This document shows positions 56,716-64,000 of a DNA stretch of 64,000 bases, one piece after another; within the stretch, counting starts at the first letter, position 1; every line of letters starts with the position of its first letter. Both the position numbers and the translations under genes were made by a program. A model generated the notes under the pieces. The model searched no databases. It was not told where the DNA came from and saw nothing but the letters and a program-made list of their open reading frames with translations. This DNA comes from DAORHV01 sp964434575 (lineage in GTDB: Bacteria; Patescibacteriota; Gracilibacteria; Peribacterales; Peribacteraceae): assembly GCA_964434575.1 (NCBI GenBank), contig CAYSWB010000008.1:1-64000 (forward strand), in the 5' to 3' direction.

Positions 56716-57602
56716 CTATTCGGCCCGCGGGACCGTTCATATGCGAGGCTGCCGTCGTTCTCGATGAACCGCATTTCCACCTCCAGGTGTTCCGGAATGG
56801 CTTTTTTGGCGGCGTCCACCACCGCCTTGGCGTCGGCGTACGTCGCCTCGCCCGCGTTGATGAGGAAGTTGGCGTGCTTGGTGGAAATCTCCACGCCGCC
56901 CACGCGGTGGCCGCGGAGCCCGGCTTTGTCCAGCAGTTGCCATGCCGGCGTGCCGCCCACGGCCTTGAAGCACGAGCCGGCGGTCTTGAGGTGCGGCTGG
57001 GTCTCGATGCGTTTTTGCAGCAGCGCGTCCACGTTCGCCTTCACCTCCGCCGCCGGGCGCGACGGCACGTCCAATACCGCCTCCCAAATGATGACCGGGT
57101 CTTTCAGGTCTTTGAAGCCGCTCTCGCGGTAGCGGAACTTGCACTCGTCTTTCGTCAGCGTCTTCCAGGCGCCGCCGATCAGCGCGGTGACGCTGACGAC
57201 GTACGTGTCGATCCAGATGCCCTTCGGCCCCTGTCCGGCGTTGCCGAACAAAGCACCGCCCACGGTTCCCGGGATTCCCGTGAGCGCCGACAGGTCCAGG
57301 TTCTGCTTGCCGAGTTCATTGATGAGCATCGCCAGGTTCTTGCCGCCGCCCACCGTCACGCGCTTGCCCTCTACCGAAGTCTTCACGTTGCCGATTTGCA
57401 CCGCGAACACTTCCACCGTGCCGTCGGCGAACAGCGTGTTTGAGCCCGAGCCCAGTACGACCAGCGGCAGTTTCCACTCCGCCGCGGCCTTCACGGCTTC
57501 CTCGCAGTCGGCCCGGGAGTTCAGCATGGCGTACTTCCGCACGGCTCCGCCGATGCGCATGGTGGTTTTGCCTTTGATCGGAAAGAGTTCCTTGATCTCC
57601 AT
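56712..57602 (-). CDS. murB: UDP-N-acetylenolpyruvoylglucosamine reductase MurB
   Basis: This 296-residue FAD enzyme makes UDP-MurNAc for peptidoglycan. FAD-binding elements are G-S-G-S-N-T-L and the G-I-P-G-T-V-G-G-A-L motif. The catalytic region G-S-C-F-K and the terminal E-M-R-F-I-E match the short (type II) MurB group. The start MEIKEL was chosen because the -10 TAAACT ends 9 nt upstream; a GTG immediately after the -10 is not plausible. Confidence 0.95.
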   Translation of the reverse strand: MEIKELFPIKGKTTMRIGGAVRKYAMLNSRADCEEAVKAAAEWKLPLVVLGSGSNTLFADGTVEVFAVQIGNVKTSVEGKRVTVGGGKNLAMLINELGKQNLDLSALTGIPGTVGGALFGNAGQGPKGIWIDTYVVSVTALIGGAWKTLTKDECKFRYRESGFKDLKDPVIIWEAVLDVPSRPAAEVKANVDALLQKRIETQPHLKTAGSCFKAVGGTPAWQLLDKAGLRGHRVGGVEISTKHANFLINAGEATYADAKAVVDAAKKAIPEHLEVEMRFIENDGSLAYERSRGPNS

Positions 57603-57611
57603 GGGAAGCAC

Positions 57612-57617
57612 AGTTTA
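57612..57617 (-). promoter_or_regulatory. -10 element TAAACT of murB (minus strand)
   Basis: This hexamer ends 9 nt before the start at 57602, so transcription should begin a few nt upstream of the ATG. Confidence 0.5.
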
Positions 57618-57630
57618 GACGATGTTGTCC

Positions 57631-58080
57631 TTAGCGCGACACCAGGTCGGTCATCTTCTCCATGCTTTCGTACAGCTTCTGCTTGGTGCTGCCGAGCTGC
57701 ATTTTCTGCATGACGCTCACGATGACGCCCAGTACCAGCATGACGCCCACCACGATGCCAACGTCCAAGACCTGCGGCTGGATCTTGAGCAGCAAGAGCA
57801 CCAACAGGGCCACGATGGACAGGAAGATGCCGCAGATGATGCCTACGCCGAACGTGACCAGCACCAGCTTGCCGCGGTCTTCCTGCGAGTCGTTGGGGGC
57901 GCTGGCCATCTGGGTGAGCAGCTCGCTGCTCACGATCACCGGCTCGTCGGCACACTTCTTGAACAAGGTCAGCACCTTGCGCTGCAGGATGAGCCCCACG
58001 AAGGTTTTGAACGGCACGCTGGTCTTTCCTTCGATCACCGCCTTCGCGCCGTCGCTCAAGTCCACTTCGACTTCAGACAT
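57631..58080 (-). CDS. hypothetical protein with two membrane helices
   Basis: This protein has 149 residues, with two adjacent hydrophobic helices (about 73-96 and 102-122). The N- and C-terminal flanks are soluble and charged. No family was recognised. It is divergent from the neighbour at 58125 and has its own leaderless promoter. It lies 28 nt before murB. Confidence 0.65.
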   Translation of the reverse strand: MSEVEVDLSDGAKAVIEGKTSVPFKTFVGLILQRKVLTLFKKCADEPVIVSSELLTQMASAPNDSQEDRGKLVLVTFGVGIICGIFLSIVALLVLLLLKIQPQVLDVGIVVGVMLVLGVIVSVMQKMQLGSTKQKLYESMEKMTDLVSR

Positions 58081-58087
58081 GGTCGGC

Positions 58088-58093
58088 AGTGTA
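58088..58093 (-). promoter_or_regulatory. -10 element TACACT (minus strand)
   Basis: This hexamer ends 7 nt before the start at 58080, predicting a leaderless mRNA. Confidence 0.5.
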
Positions 58094-58112
58094 CCAGTCC
58101 GTCCGGGCCGTG

Positions 58113-58118
58113 CATACT
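58113..58118 (+). promoter_or_regulatory. -10 element CATACT (plus strand)
   Basis: This hexamer ends 6 nt before the ATG at 58125, predicting a leaderless mRNA for the divergent gene. The first base deviates from TANNNT. Confidence 0.4.
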
Positions 58119-58124
58119 GCGTCC

Positions 58125-59114
58125 ATGGATTTCGCCGCGTCCGCGCCGTCCTGGGACCCGCTCGGCACCCCCGTGCCCGCGGATCTCGAGCGGCGCCTGG
58201 CCGATGCCGAGCTTGCGGCGCAGAACGGCTCCAGCGTCCCGTGGAAGAACAAGAAATGGCTCTACTTCTGTTGCGCCGGAGGATTCCTGTTCGTGTTCGG
58301 CGGATTCGTCACCGAGATCCTGGTGCTGCTCGGGGCGCCCCGCGACAACCTGTTCGTGATGTTGGCGCCGTGGTTTTTCGGCTTCGATTTCCTCATCGTC
58401 GGCATCGTCCTTGCGAATAAAGAAAGCGCGAAACAGCAGCGCATCGAGCTGCTCGCCAAGTGCCGGTTCGCGAAGGCGAACCACTGGGTCATGGCCTCCC
58501 AAAACCGGTACAAGGAACTACGGTCCGCCTTCCCCGCGTTCATGACGTCGCGCGGAAACACCGCGCGGATCACCGAAGAGTGGTGGGGCAAATGGCGGCG
58601 CGGCGAGAGTGAATACGACGTCTGGCTGGCCGACCTGGTTTGCCAGGTGCCCACCGGCAGCAAGAGCAGTCGTACGGAATATTCCGCCATCGTCGGCTTG
58701 CGCGTGCGGTCCCAGGCGCCGGCGGCGGTGAGCCTGGTGCCCGAGGACATCGGCCATAAGCTCCTGCATTTATTCAAGGGCGAGTACAAGACGGGCAACG
58801 CCGAATTCGACGCCGCATTCAGCGTCGGCACAGGCTCCGCCCAGCCATCCTCCTCCAGCGTGCCGTCCGTGCTGACGCCGCCCCTCATCGCCGCGATGAT
58901 GGAGCTGCGCGGCAAGGGCCGCCGCGCGTACCTTCACCGCGAGCGGGATATGCTGCTGCTGCGCACCATCGATCCCGGCGTGATGAATGGCGATCCCATG
59001 TTGCGCATCGTGCTGAAAGACGGCGTCGTCACGACGACCGATCGGGAATTACTCGACGCCATCGCGTCGCTCGTCGAACCGGTCATTGCCTTGGCGGAGA
59101 AGGCGGGCGTGTAG
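58125..59114 (+). CDS. membrane protein of unknown function (DUF3137-like)
   Basis: This 329-residue protein has two hydrophobic helices at about residues 47-72 and 77-97, then a cytoplasmic domain. The domain includes F-K-G-E-Y-K-T-G-N-A-E-F-D-A-A-F-S-V and resembles DUF3137-type proteins only in general layout. The start MDFAAS was set by the -10. The stop is 2 nt from the convergent gltX stop. Confidence 0.65.
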   Translation: MDFAASAPSWDPLGTPVPADLERRLADAELAAQNGSSVPWKNKKWLYFCCAGGFLFVFGGFVTEILVLLGAPRDNLFVMLAPWFFGFDFLIVGIVLANKESAKQQRIELLAKCRFAKANHWVMASQNRYKELRSAFPAFMTSRGNTARITEEWWGKWRRGESEYDVWLADLVCQVPTGSKSSRTEYSAIVGLRVRSQAPAAVSLVPEDIGHKLLHLFKGEYKTGNAEFDAAFSVGTGSAQPSSSSVPSVLTPPLIAAMMELRGKGRRAYLHRERDMLLLRTIDPGVMNGDPMLRIVLKDGVVTTTDRELLDAIASLVEPVIALAEKAGV

Positions 59115-59115
59115 G

Positions 59116-60582
59116 CTACAGCTTCGCCGCGTTCAGACGCTTCATGGTTTCGGCTTTGCCGAGCGCGCTGGCCACCTCGAACGCGCCCGGGCTGAACTTC
59201 TTGCCGGTCAGCGCAGCGCGCAGGGGCCACAACACCTGGCCCTTCTTGTAGCCGGCGGCTTCGATGGCGGCACTCAGCTTTTCTTGGACGACCGGCAGCT
59301 TCCAGTCGCCGTCGCCGATGCCGTTCAGCGTGGACTTCAGCAGATCGAAGATCTTTGGCAGCGTCTCGGCGGTCACGCCCTGCTTTTCGTTGATGAGCAA
59401 TTCGGCCGTCGCCGGCGGCGGGTCTTTGTAAAAGAAATCCATGAGTTCCGGCGCATCCTTGAAGAACACGGCGCGTTCCTGGGCCAGCGCGGCCTTCTGC
59501 TCGAAGCCGGCGTCGTCCTTTGCGGCCGGGTAGACGGCGGCCACCAGCGGACGAGTCTTGGCGGCGAACTCGGCGGCCGGAACCTTGCGCATCCACTGGC
59601 CCTGCAGCCATTCGAGCTTCTCCAGGTCGAAGATGGCGCCGGACTTCTGCACGCGAGCGAGCGAGAATTGCTTGGTGAGCTCGTCCAGCGTGAAGATGTC
59701 CTGCGGCGTGCCGGGGTTCCATCCGAGCAGCGCCAGGAAGTTGATGAGCGCCTCGGGCAGGTAGCCTTTCTCGATGTAGTGCGATGCCGAAACGTCGTTC
59801 TGGCGCTTGCTGAGCTTGCTACGGTCTTTGTTGAGCAGCAGCGGCATGTGCGCGTACTTGGGTGTCGGCCAGCCGAACATCTCGAACAGGATGAGGTGCT
59901 TGGGAAGCGAGCTGATCCACTCCTCGCCGCGGATGACCATGTCCATCTTCATGAAGTGGTCGTCCACCACGTGCGCCAGGTGGTACGTGGGGAAGCCGTC
60001 GGACTTCAGCAGCACCTGGTCGTCCACGGTGTGGCCGCGGAACGTGAGGTGGCCGTAGATCTCGTCCTTGAACGTGATGACTTTGTCGCGCGGCACCAGC
60101 ATGCGGACCACGTGCTTCTCGCCGGCGTCGACCCGCTTTTGCACTTCCTCGGGTTTCAGCGTGTGGCAGAGGCGGTCGTACATCTGCGGCTGCTTCAGCT
60201 TCTCCTGGTCTTTGCGCATGCTGTCTAAGCGCTCCGGCGTGCAGAAGCAACGGTAGGCGTGGCCCTGTTGCAGCAGCATGTCCACGTGTTCCTTGTATAG
60301 CGTCAGGCGCTTGGACTGGTGGTACGGGCCGTAGGGTCCGTGCTCCACCACTCCTCCATCCACGTTCAGCATCACGCCTTCGTCGATGGTCAGGCCGGCC
60401 CAGGTCATGGTGTTCACGAAGTCCTGCGTGGCGCCCGCGACCTCTCGGGTCTTGTCGGTGTCTTCGATGCGCAACGTGAACGCGTCGCCGCTCTGCTTGG
60501 CCGTTAGCCATGCGAACAGCGCGGTACGGAGTCCGCCGATGTGCAGCAAGCCGGTGGGAGACGGGGCAAAACGTGTGCGCAT
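59116..60582 (-). CDS. gltX: glutamyl-tRNA synthetase
   Basis: This 488-residue class I synthetase charges tRNA-Glu. It has the HIGH-type motif P-S-P-T-G-L-L-H-I-G-G near residues 8-17 and a K-L-S-K-R motif (R-S-K-L-S-K-R-Q). The length and anticodon-binding half are typical. If GlnRS is missing, it may also charge tRNA-Gln for later amidation. The start MRTRFAPSPTG follows the family; upstream ATGs are not conserved. Confidence 0.95.
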   Translation of the reverse strand: MRTRFAPSPTGLLHIGGLRTALFAWLTAKQSGDAFTLRIEDTDKTREVAGATQDFVNTMTWAGLTIDEGVMLNVDGGVVEHGPYGPYHQSKRLTLYKEHVDMLLQQGHAYRCFCTPERLDSMRKDQEKLKQPQMYDRLCHTLKPEEVQKRVDAGEKHVVRMLVPRDKVITFKDEIYGHLTFRGHTVDDQVLLKSDGFPTYHLAHVVDDHFMKMDMVIRGEEWISSLPKHLILFEMFGWPTPKYAHMPLLLNKDRSKLSKRQNDVSASHYIEKGYLPEALINFLALLGWNPGTPQDIFTLDELTKQFSLARVQKSGAIFDLEKLEWLQGQWMRKVPAAEFAAKTRPLVAAVYPAAKDDAGFEQKAALAQERAVFFKDAPELMDFFYKDPPPATAELLINEKQGVTAETLPKIFDLLKSTLNGIGDGDWKLPVVQEKLSAAIEAAGYKKGQVLWPLRAALTGKKFSPGAFEVASALGKAETMKRLNAAKL

Positions 60583-60589
60583 GCGCGGG

Positions 60590-61159
60590 TCAGGATACCT
60601 GAAGTTGGCCGCGGGCGATGAGCGCATCGATGGCGGCATCGTTCCGCTGCCCGGAACGGAACAAGGAGAGCAGCGCCTGACGGACGTCCTCGCGCCACTG
60701 CGTCGCACGCGCCTGCGCGTCCACGACGATGTCCTTCGCGCGCTCCGGCCCCAGCGTTTCCATCCGCAGTTCATTGCGCGGGATACCGGTCATATCCTGG
60801 ACGTGCAGGACGTCGTATGTCAGCCCCGACGCATTGGCGTGCACGACGTTGCCGATTTTCACCGCCAGCATGTCGGCCGTCCACGCCGGGCCGTAGATGT
60901 CCTGCACCAAGAGCGTGCCCAGCCGCTCCGCATGCTGCGCCGTCATCAGGCCGAACTCCGCGGCTTTAGCAGCCCCCGCGCGGAGGACCGCGTTGTTCGA
61001 GTGCAGGCAGCGCACGCGGTTGCGGCGGACCGGATCCGGACAAATGGACTGCTCATGGCCGCCGTGTTCCCACATACGGTGGTGCGGAACGCCGCACGGA
61101 TTCGGGTCCATGCCGTCCAGTTCGCCTTCTATCGCCGCAAGCGGAAGAGGATGCCGCAT
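60590..61159 (-). CDS. hypothetical protein
   Basis: This 189-residue protein has no recognised domain. The N-terminal half is rich in His, Cys and Arg (for example H-H-R-M-W-E-H-G-G-H-E), which might bind metal. The rest is alpha/beta with a helical end. It overlaps the gltX promoter region but has its own -10 (TAGGAT), 9 nt before the ATG. Confidence 0.55.
   Translation of the reverse strand: MRHPLPLAAIEGELDGMDPNPCGVPHHRMWEHGGHEQSICPDPVRRNRVRCLHSNNAVLRAGAAKAAEFGLMTAQHAERLGTLLVQDIYGPAWTADMLAVKIGNVVHANASGLTYDVLHVQDMTGIPRNELRMETLGPERAKDIVVDAQARATQWREDVRQALLSLFRSGQRNDAAIDALIARGQLQVS
60592..60597 (-). promoter_or_regulatory. -10 element TATCCT of gltX (minus strand)
   Basis: This hexamer ends 9 nt before the start at 60582. 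Confidence 0.4.
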
Positions 61160-61168
61160 AAGTGCGAC

Positions 61169-61197
61169 ATCCTACTTCGCTTGGATTTTGGAGTCGA
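61169..61197 (-). promoter_or_regulatory. promoter TCGACT-N17-TAGGAT (minus strand)
   Basis: The -10 (complement of 61169-61174) ends 9 nt before the start at 61159. The -35-like word is the complement of 61192-61197. Confidence 0.5.
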
Positions 61198-61198
61198 G

Positions 61199-61909
61199 TT
61201 ATTTGACGATCTGCACCGTGAAGGTCACGGGCTCGACCGGCATGTTGCTGACAGAGTTGCGATCCACCTTGGCGATGGCCGTCACCACTTCCTGGCCCTT
61301 GGTCACCTTGCCGAAGATGGTGTAGTTCGGCGGGAGCGGGTAGTCGGTCTCCATGATGAAGAACTGGCTGCCGTTCGTGTTCGGGCCGGCGTTGGCCATG
61401 GCCAGAACGCCCTTCTTGTAGCCGTTTTGGTAGATGGCGGAGGACTCGTCGATCTCATCCTCGAAGCGCTCGCCGTAAATGCTGGCGCCGCCGGTGCCGT
61501 CGCCGTTCGGGTCGCCGCCCTGGATCATGAACCCCGGGATGACGCGATGGAACGTGAGGCCGTCGTAGAAGCCGGAGCTGGCCAGGGCCATGAAGTTCGT
61601 GGCGGTCTTGGGCGCGGCGTCGGCGTTCAGCTCGACGGTGATGTCGCCCTTGCTGGTCTTGAGGACGGCGGTGTGCTTGCCGGAGACGAGCTTGCCGTCC
61701 CAGGCCCACTTGCCGGAGGAAGAAGATTTGCCCATGGCGGTGTCGGTGGAAGAGGATGAAGAAGACGGGGCCATCATGGCCTCCGAGGAAGACGAAGAGG
61801 TCGTGGCGCCCGCGGACGACGAAGACGAACCGTTCGTGTCGGTGGCGGCCGGAGTGCACGCTGCGAGCGTGCCGGCGATCAGGATTCCTGCGAGAAGAGA
61901 GCGGCGCAT
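61199..61909 (-). CDS. cyclophilin-type peptidyl-prolyl isomerase lipoprotein
   Basis: This 236-residue protein has a lipoprotein signal with lipobox L-A-A-C. A long Ser-rich linker (about 20-65) follows, then a cyclophilin domain. The domain shows F-H-R-V-I-P-G-F-M-I-Q-G-G-D, G-S-Q-F-F-I and the catalytic Arg of F-H-R. It folds proline-containing proteins on the outer face of the membrane. The Ser-rich tether is like that of other secreted proteins here. The start was set at MRRSLL for the lipobox distance. Confidence 0.92.
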   Translation of the reverse strand: MRRSLLAGILIAGTLAACTPAATDTNGSSSSSAGATTSSSSSEAMMAPSSSSSSTDTAMGKSSSSGKWAWDGKLVSGKHTAVLKTSKGDITVELNADAAPKTATNFMALASSGFYDGLTFHRVIPGFMIQGGDPNGDGTGGASIYGERFEDEIDESSAIYQNGYKKGVLAMANAGPNTNGSQFFIMETDYPLPPNYTIFGKVTKGQEVVTAIAKVDRNSVSNMPVEPVTFTVQIVK

Positions 61910-61943
61910 GCGAAGAAAAAAAGAAGCGGACAAATGGGGCCGC

Positions 61944-61949
61944 ATTCTA
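61944..61949 (-). promoter_or_regulatory. -10 element TAGAAT (minus strand)
   Basis: This hexamer ends 34 nt before the cyclophilin start at 61909; the leader is pyrimidine-rich (CTTCTTTTTTTCTTC). The -10 lies in the end of murG. Confidence 0.45.
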
Positions 61950-63017
61950 TGCCCGGCGCGCTGCGGCGTCCAGGACGGTGCGGGCGATGGCGGAAGCGGC
62001 CTCGGACGGGAAGAAGCCGTGCAGGCGTTCGCCCAGGGCGGTGCGTTTTGCAGGGTCGTCGAGCAGTCCTTTCACGGCATGCGCCAACTCCGTCAATTCG
62101 GCCTGCGGCAGCAGCACTGCCGCACCCGCCTTCTCCAGCGCCAGCGCGTTGCGCTGTTGGTGGTCCTGCGCCACGCCGCGCAGCGGCACGACGATCACCG
62201 GCTTGCTCAACGCGGCCAGCTCGGACAATGCTCCCGCACCCGCGCGGGAAACGGCCACGTCGGCCAGCGCATACAGGTGCTTCAGCTCCTCGGTGACGAA
62301 CGGCTTGGCCCAGTAGCGCGCGTGTGAACGGCCTGTCCCCTTGCCCGCGCCGGTGATGTGGATGACGTCGGCCATGTCGATCAGCTTTTCGAACGACGCG
62401 TCCACCGCCTGGTTGATGGCCACGCTTCCCTGACTCCCGCCGATCACCAGCAGCACCGGGCGGCGGCCGGAAAAGCCGGTGATGCGGCATCCGGCATCCT
62501 TCCTGCCCGCCGTCACGTCCGGGCGCACCGGGTTACCCGTGATGATGGCGTTGCGCGGCGTGCCGGCGGTTTCCGGGAAACCCAGACACACTGTCTTGGC
62601 CATCTTGGCGACAAGGGCGTTGCTCATGCCGCCGGCCGCGTCGGATTCGTGCAGCACGATCGGGATGCCCAATGCCCGCCCCGCGATGCACATGGGAGCG
62701 CTGACATAGCCTCCTTTGCTGAAGATGGCGGCCGGCCGGGTCTTTTTCAATTCGAAGAACGCGGCGAGCAGGGAGTACGGGAACACGACCGGGAACGTGA
62801 TCCACCGCGTGGAAAGACCGCGCGGAAATTTCGCCGCGGGCAATGTGCGGAACGGCAGGCTCTCGTGGCGGAGGAAATCGGTTTCGTCGGCCCGGTCGGC
62901 GCAGTAAAACATCGGCTTCACGTCCGGGTTGAGCTTCATGGCGGCGCGCGCGACAGCCACCGCCGGGGCGACGTGCCCCACGCTTCCCCCGCCGCAGAAC
63001 GCGATGTGCAGGCTCAT
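61947..63017 (-). CDS. murG: UDP-GlcNAc:lipid I GlcNAc transferase MurG
   Basis: This 356-residue GT28 enzyme adds GlcNAc to lipid I to make lipid II. Motifs are G-G-G-S-V-G-H-V-A-P (family GGTGGH-like, here C-G-G-G-S-V-G-H) near residue 8, L-V-I-G-G-S-Q-G-S and R-A-G-A-G-A-L-S-E-L. The P-x-x-x-x-x-Q-x-x-N-A region (D-H-Q-Q-R-N-A-L) is present. The start overlaps the ftsW stop as ATGA, forming a cell-wall operon. Confidence 0.94.
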   Translation of the reverse strand: MSLHIAFCGGGSVGHVAPAVAVARAAMKLNPDVKPMFYCADRADETDFLRHESLPFRTLPAAKFPRGLSTRWITFPVVFPYSLLAAFFELKKTRPAAIFSKGGYVSAPMCIAGRALGIPIVLHESDAAGGMSNALVAKMAKTVCLGFPETAGTPRNAIITGNPVRPDVTAGRKDAGCRITGFSGRRPVLLVIGGSQGSVAINQAVDASFEKLIDMADVIHITGAGKGTGRSHARYWAKPFVTEELKHLYALADVAVSRAGAGALSELAALSKPVIVVPLRGVAQDHQQRNALALEKAGAAVLLPQAELTELAHAVKGLLDDPAKRTALGERLHGFFPSEAASAIARTVLDAAARRA

Positions 63018-64000
63018 GCTTGGATGTAGCGTTTCAGGGAACCGGTGTGTGATGTGCGGGCGCGCCTTCGCAGCAGCGCGTCTTCCTGGTGGCTGTGCAT
63101 GGAGATGTTCAACAGGATGCCGACGCCGGCCAGCGTGGCCATCAGCGAGGAGCCGCCGTAGCTGATGAACGGCAGCGTCAGTCCGGTCAGCGGGAAGAGG
63201 GACAGGTTCACGCAGATGTTCAGGATCGCCTGGAACGCGATCCACGTGGTGATGCCGGTGCCTAGCAGCAGGCCGAAACGGTCGGGGGCGTTGCGGGCGA
63301 TGCGCAGTCCGCGGTAGACGAAGATGCCGTACAAGCCGAGCACGATGAGCAGGCGCATGAAGCCGAGCTCCTCGGCCATGGCGGCGAAAATGGTGTCGGA
63401 CTGCACTTCGGGCAGGTAGCCGAATTTCTGGATCGATTTGCCGTACCCCACGCCGAACAGTCCGCCCGAGCCGATGGCGATGAGCGCCTGGTGGATCTGG
63501 AACCCGATGCCTTCCTTGAATGTCTGGTCGTCGGGGCGGAACAACACGTGCAGGAACACCGCGAAGCGGTTTCTCACATATTCCTTATTCAGGATGATCG
63601 GCAGGCTCAACAGCGCCGACAAGGCGCCGCCCATGAGAAGGTGCAGGATGTTGCCGCCGGCGACGAAGAACATCACCGACGCGATCACCGTCAGCACCAG
63701 GAAGGAGCCGAGGTCGGGCTGGATGGCGACGAAGAACGTGGAGAGACACAGCAGCGCCACGAACGGCACGAATCCTTCCTGGAAGGTGGCGATGGCGCTC
63801 TCGCGCTTCTGCAGCCACACCGCCATGTAGAACACCATCGTGATTTTCAGGAATTCCGACGGCTGGATGGAGAAACCGAGGAACTGGATCCAGCTGCGCG
63901 CGGTGCCGTACTCATTGCCGATACCCGGCATGAACAGCGCCATCAGCAGCACCAGGTTCAGCAGGAACAACGTGCGGGCGTGCCGCTCCCAGAAGCGGTA
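63014..64000 (-). CDS. ftsW: FtsW/RodA-type lipid II polymerase, C-terminal part
   Basis: This is the 3' part of a gene whose 5' end lies beyond the window. The visible 328 residues hold about nine hydrophobic helices. Family elements are G-T-A-R-S-W-I near the start, then Q-P-S-E-F-L-K, and a C-terminal F-I-S-Y-G-G-S-S. FtsW/RodA are SEDS peptidoglycan glycosyltransferases. The partner murG immediately downstream favours FtsW. Confidence 0.92.
   Translation of the reverse strand, partial: YRFWERHARTLFLLNLVLLMALFMPGIGNEYGTARSWIQFLGFSIQPSEFLKITMVFYMAVWLQKRESAIATFQEGFVPFVALLCLSTFFVAIQPDLGSFLVLTVIASVMFFVAGGNILHLLMGGALSALLSLPIILNKEYVRNRFAVFLHVLFRPDDQTFKEGIGFQIHQALIAIGSGGLFGVGYGKSIQKFGYLPEVQSDTIFAAMAEELGFMRLLIVLGLYGIFVYRGLRIARNAPDRFGLLLGTGITTWIAFQAILNICVNLSLFPLTGLTLPFISYGGSSLMATLAGVGILLNISMHSHQEDALLRRRARTSHTGSLKRYIQA

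Noticed and set aside
1..64000. UGA recoded as glycine or another amino acid
   Set aside because: UGA serves as a stop at gene ends (504, 4026, 27368, 28713) and no gene needs internal UGA readthrough.
1..64000. CRISPR arrays, insertion sequences, integrases, attachment sites
   Set aside because: No regularly spaced repeats, transposase or integrase motifs were found in any frame.

Overview
The window is GC-rich, densely coded bacterial DNA using the standard genetic code (UGA is a normal stop). No rRNA, insertion sequence, prophage or CRISPR array is visible. The gene set combines a compact informational and cell-wall core with a large share of unrecognised, lineage-looking proteins. Core genes include dnaE, dnaN, ssb, mfd, recR, smpB, RNase J, aspS, gltX, tsaC, nrdR, murB, murG and ftsW. 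An orphan sufC and a ComEC-type hydrolase domain without its channel are also present. This is most like a Patescibacteria/CPR genome, but that is an inference: there is no rRNA or ribosomal protein here to place it. The UGA=Gly code of Gracilibacteria/Absconditabacteria is excluded.

Layout. 1-8.8 kb: the end of a DNA polymerase III delta-prime gene, a TPR protein, a patatin, a [2Fe-2S] ferredoxin, a Wzm/Wzt-type polysaccharide ABC exporter, a three-domain methyltransferase/glycosyltransferase, sufC, and a SIMPL protein with a cupin lipoprotein. 8.8-13.9 kb: small membrane proteins, prepilin peptidase, a probable non-coding RNA, smpB, recR and unknown small proteins. 13.9-23.5 kb: a pseudophosphatase/propeller membrane protein, RNase J, a HAD phosphatase, a collagen-like protein, pyrC, DoxX, TauE and pyrB. 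23.6-28.7 kb: surface functions, namely a Wzx-like flippase, a secreted FN3 protein with a sortase-like tail, the ComEC-like hydrolase and a sugar nucleotidyltransferase. 28.7-33.5 kb: a candidate oriC, dnaN and mfd. 33.5-41.1 kb: coiled-coil proteins of unknown function, tRNA-Leu(UAG) and aspS. 41.1-45.9 kb: dnaE-tsaC-nrdR. 45.9-55.1 kb: a tight five-gene operon of large cysteine-rich secreted or membrane-anchored proteins, one with a zinc-protease HELTH motif. 55.1-64 kb: a double-OB-fold ssb, murB, gltX, a cyclophilin lipoprotein, and murG-ftsW.

Regulation. Gene starts in the window show an unusual, consistent architecture. For more than 20 genes a TANNNT-like -10 hexamer ends only 6-10 nt before the start codon, so transcription should begin at or within a few bases of the ATG/GTG (leaderless mRNA). 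Shine-Dalgarno sequences are essentially absent. Genes with a short leader tend to have C-rich or A/C-rich leaders instead. This promoter logic was used to choose many of the starts given here.

The most novel-looking items are the leaderless architecture, the 9-kb secreted Cys-rich operon, the strong-promoter ncRNA near smpB, and the candidate origin at dnaN without an adjacent dnaA.
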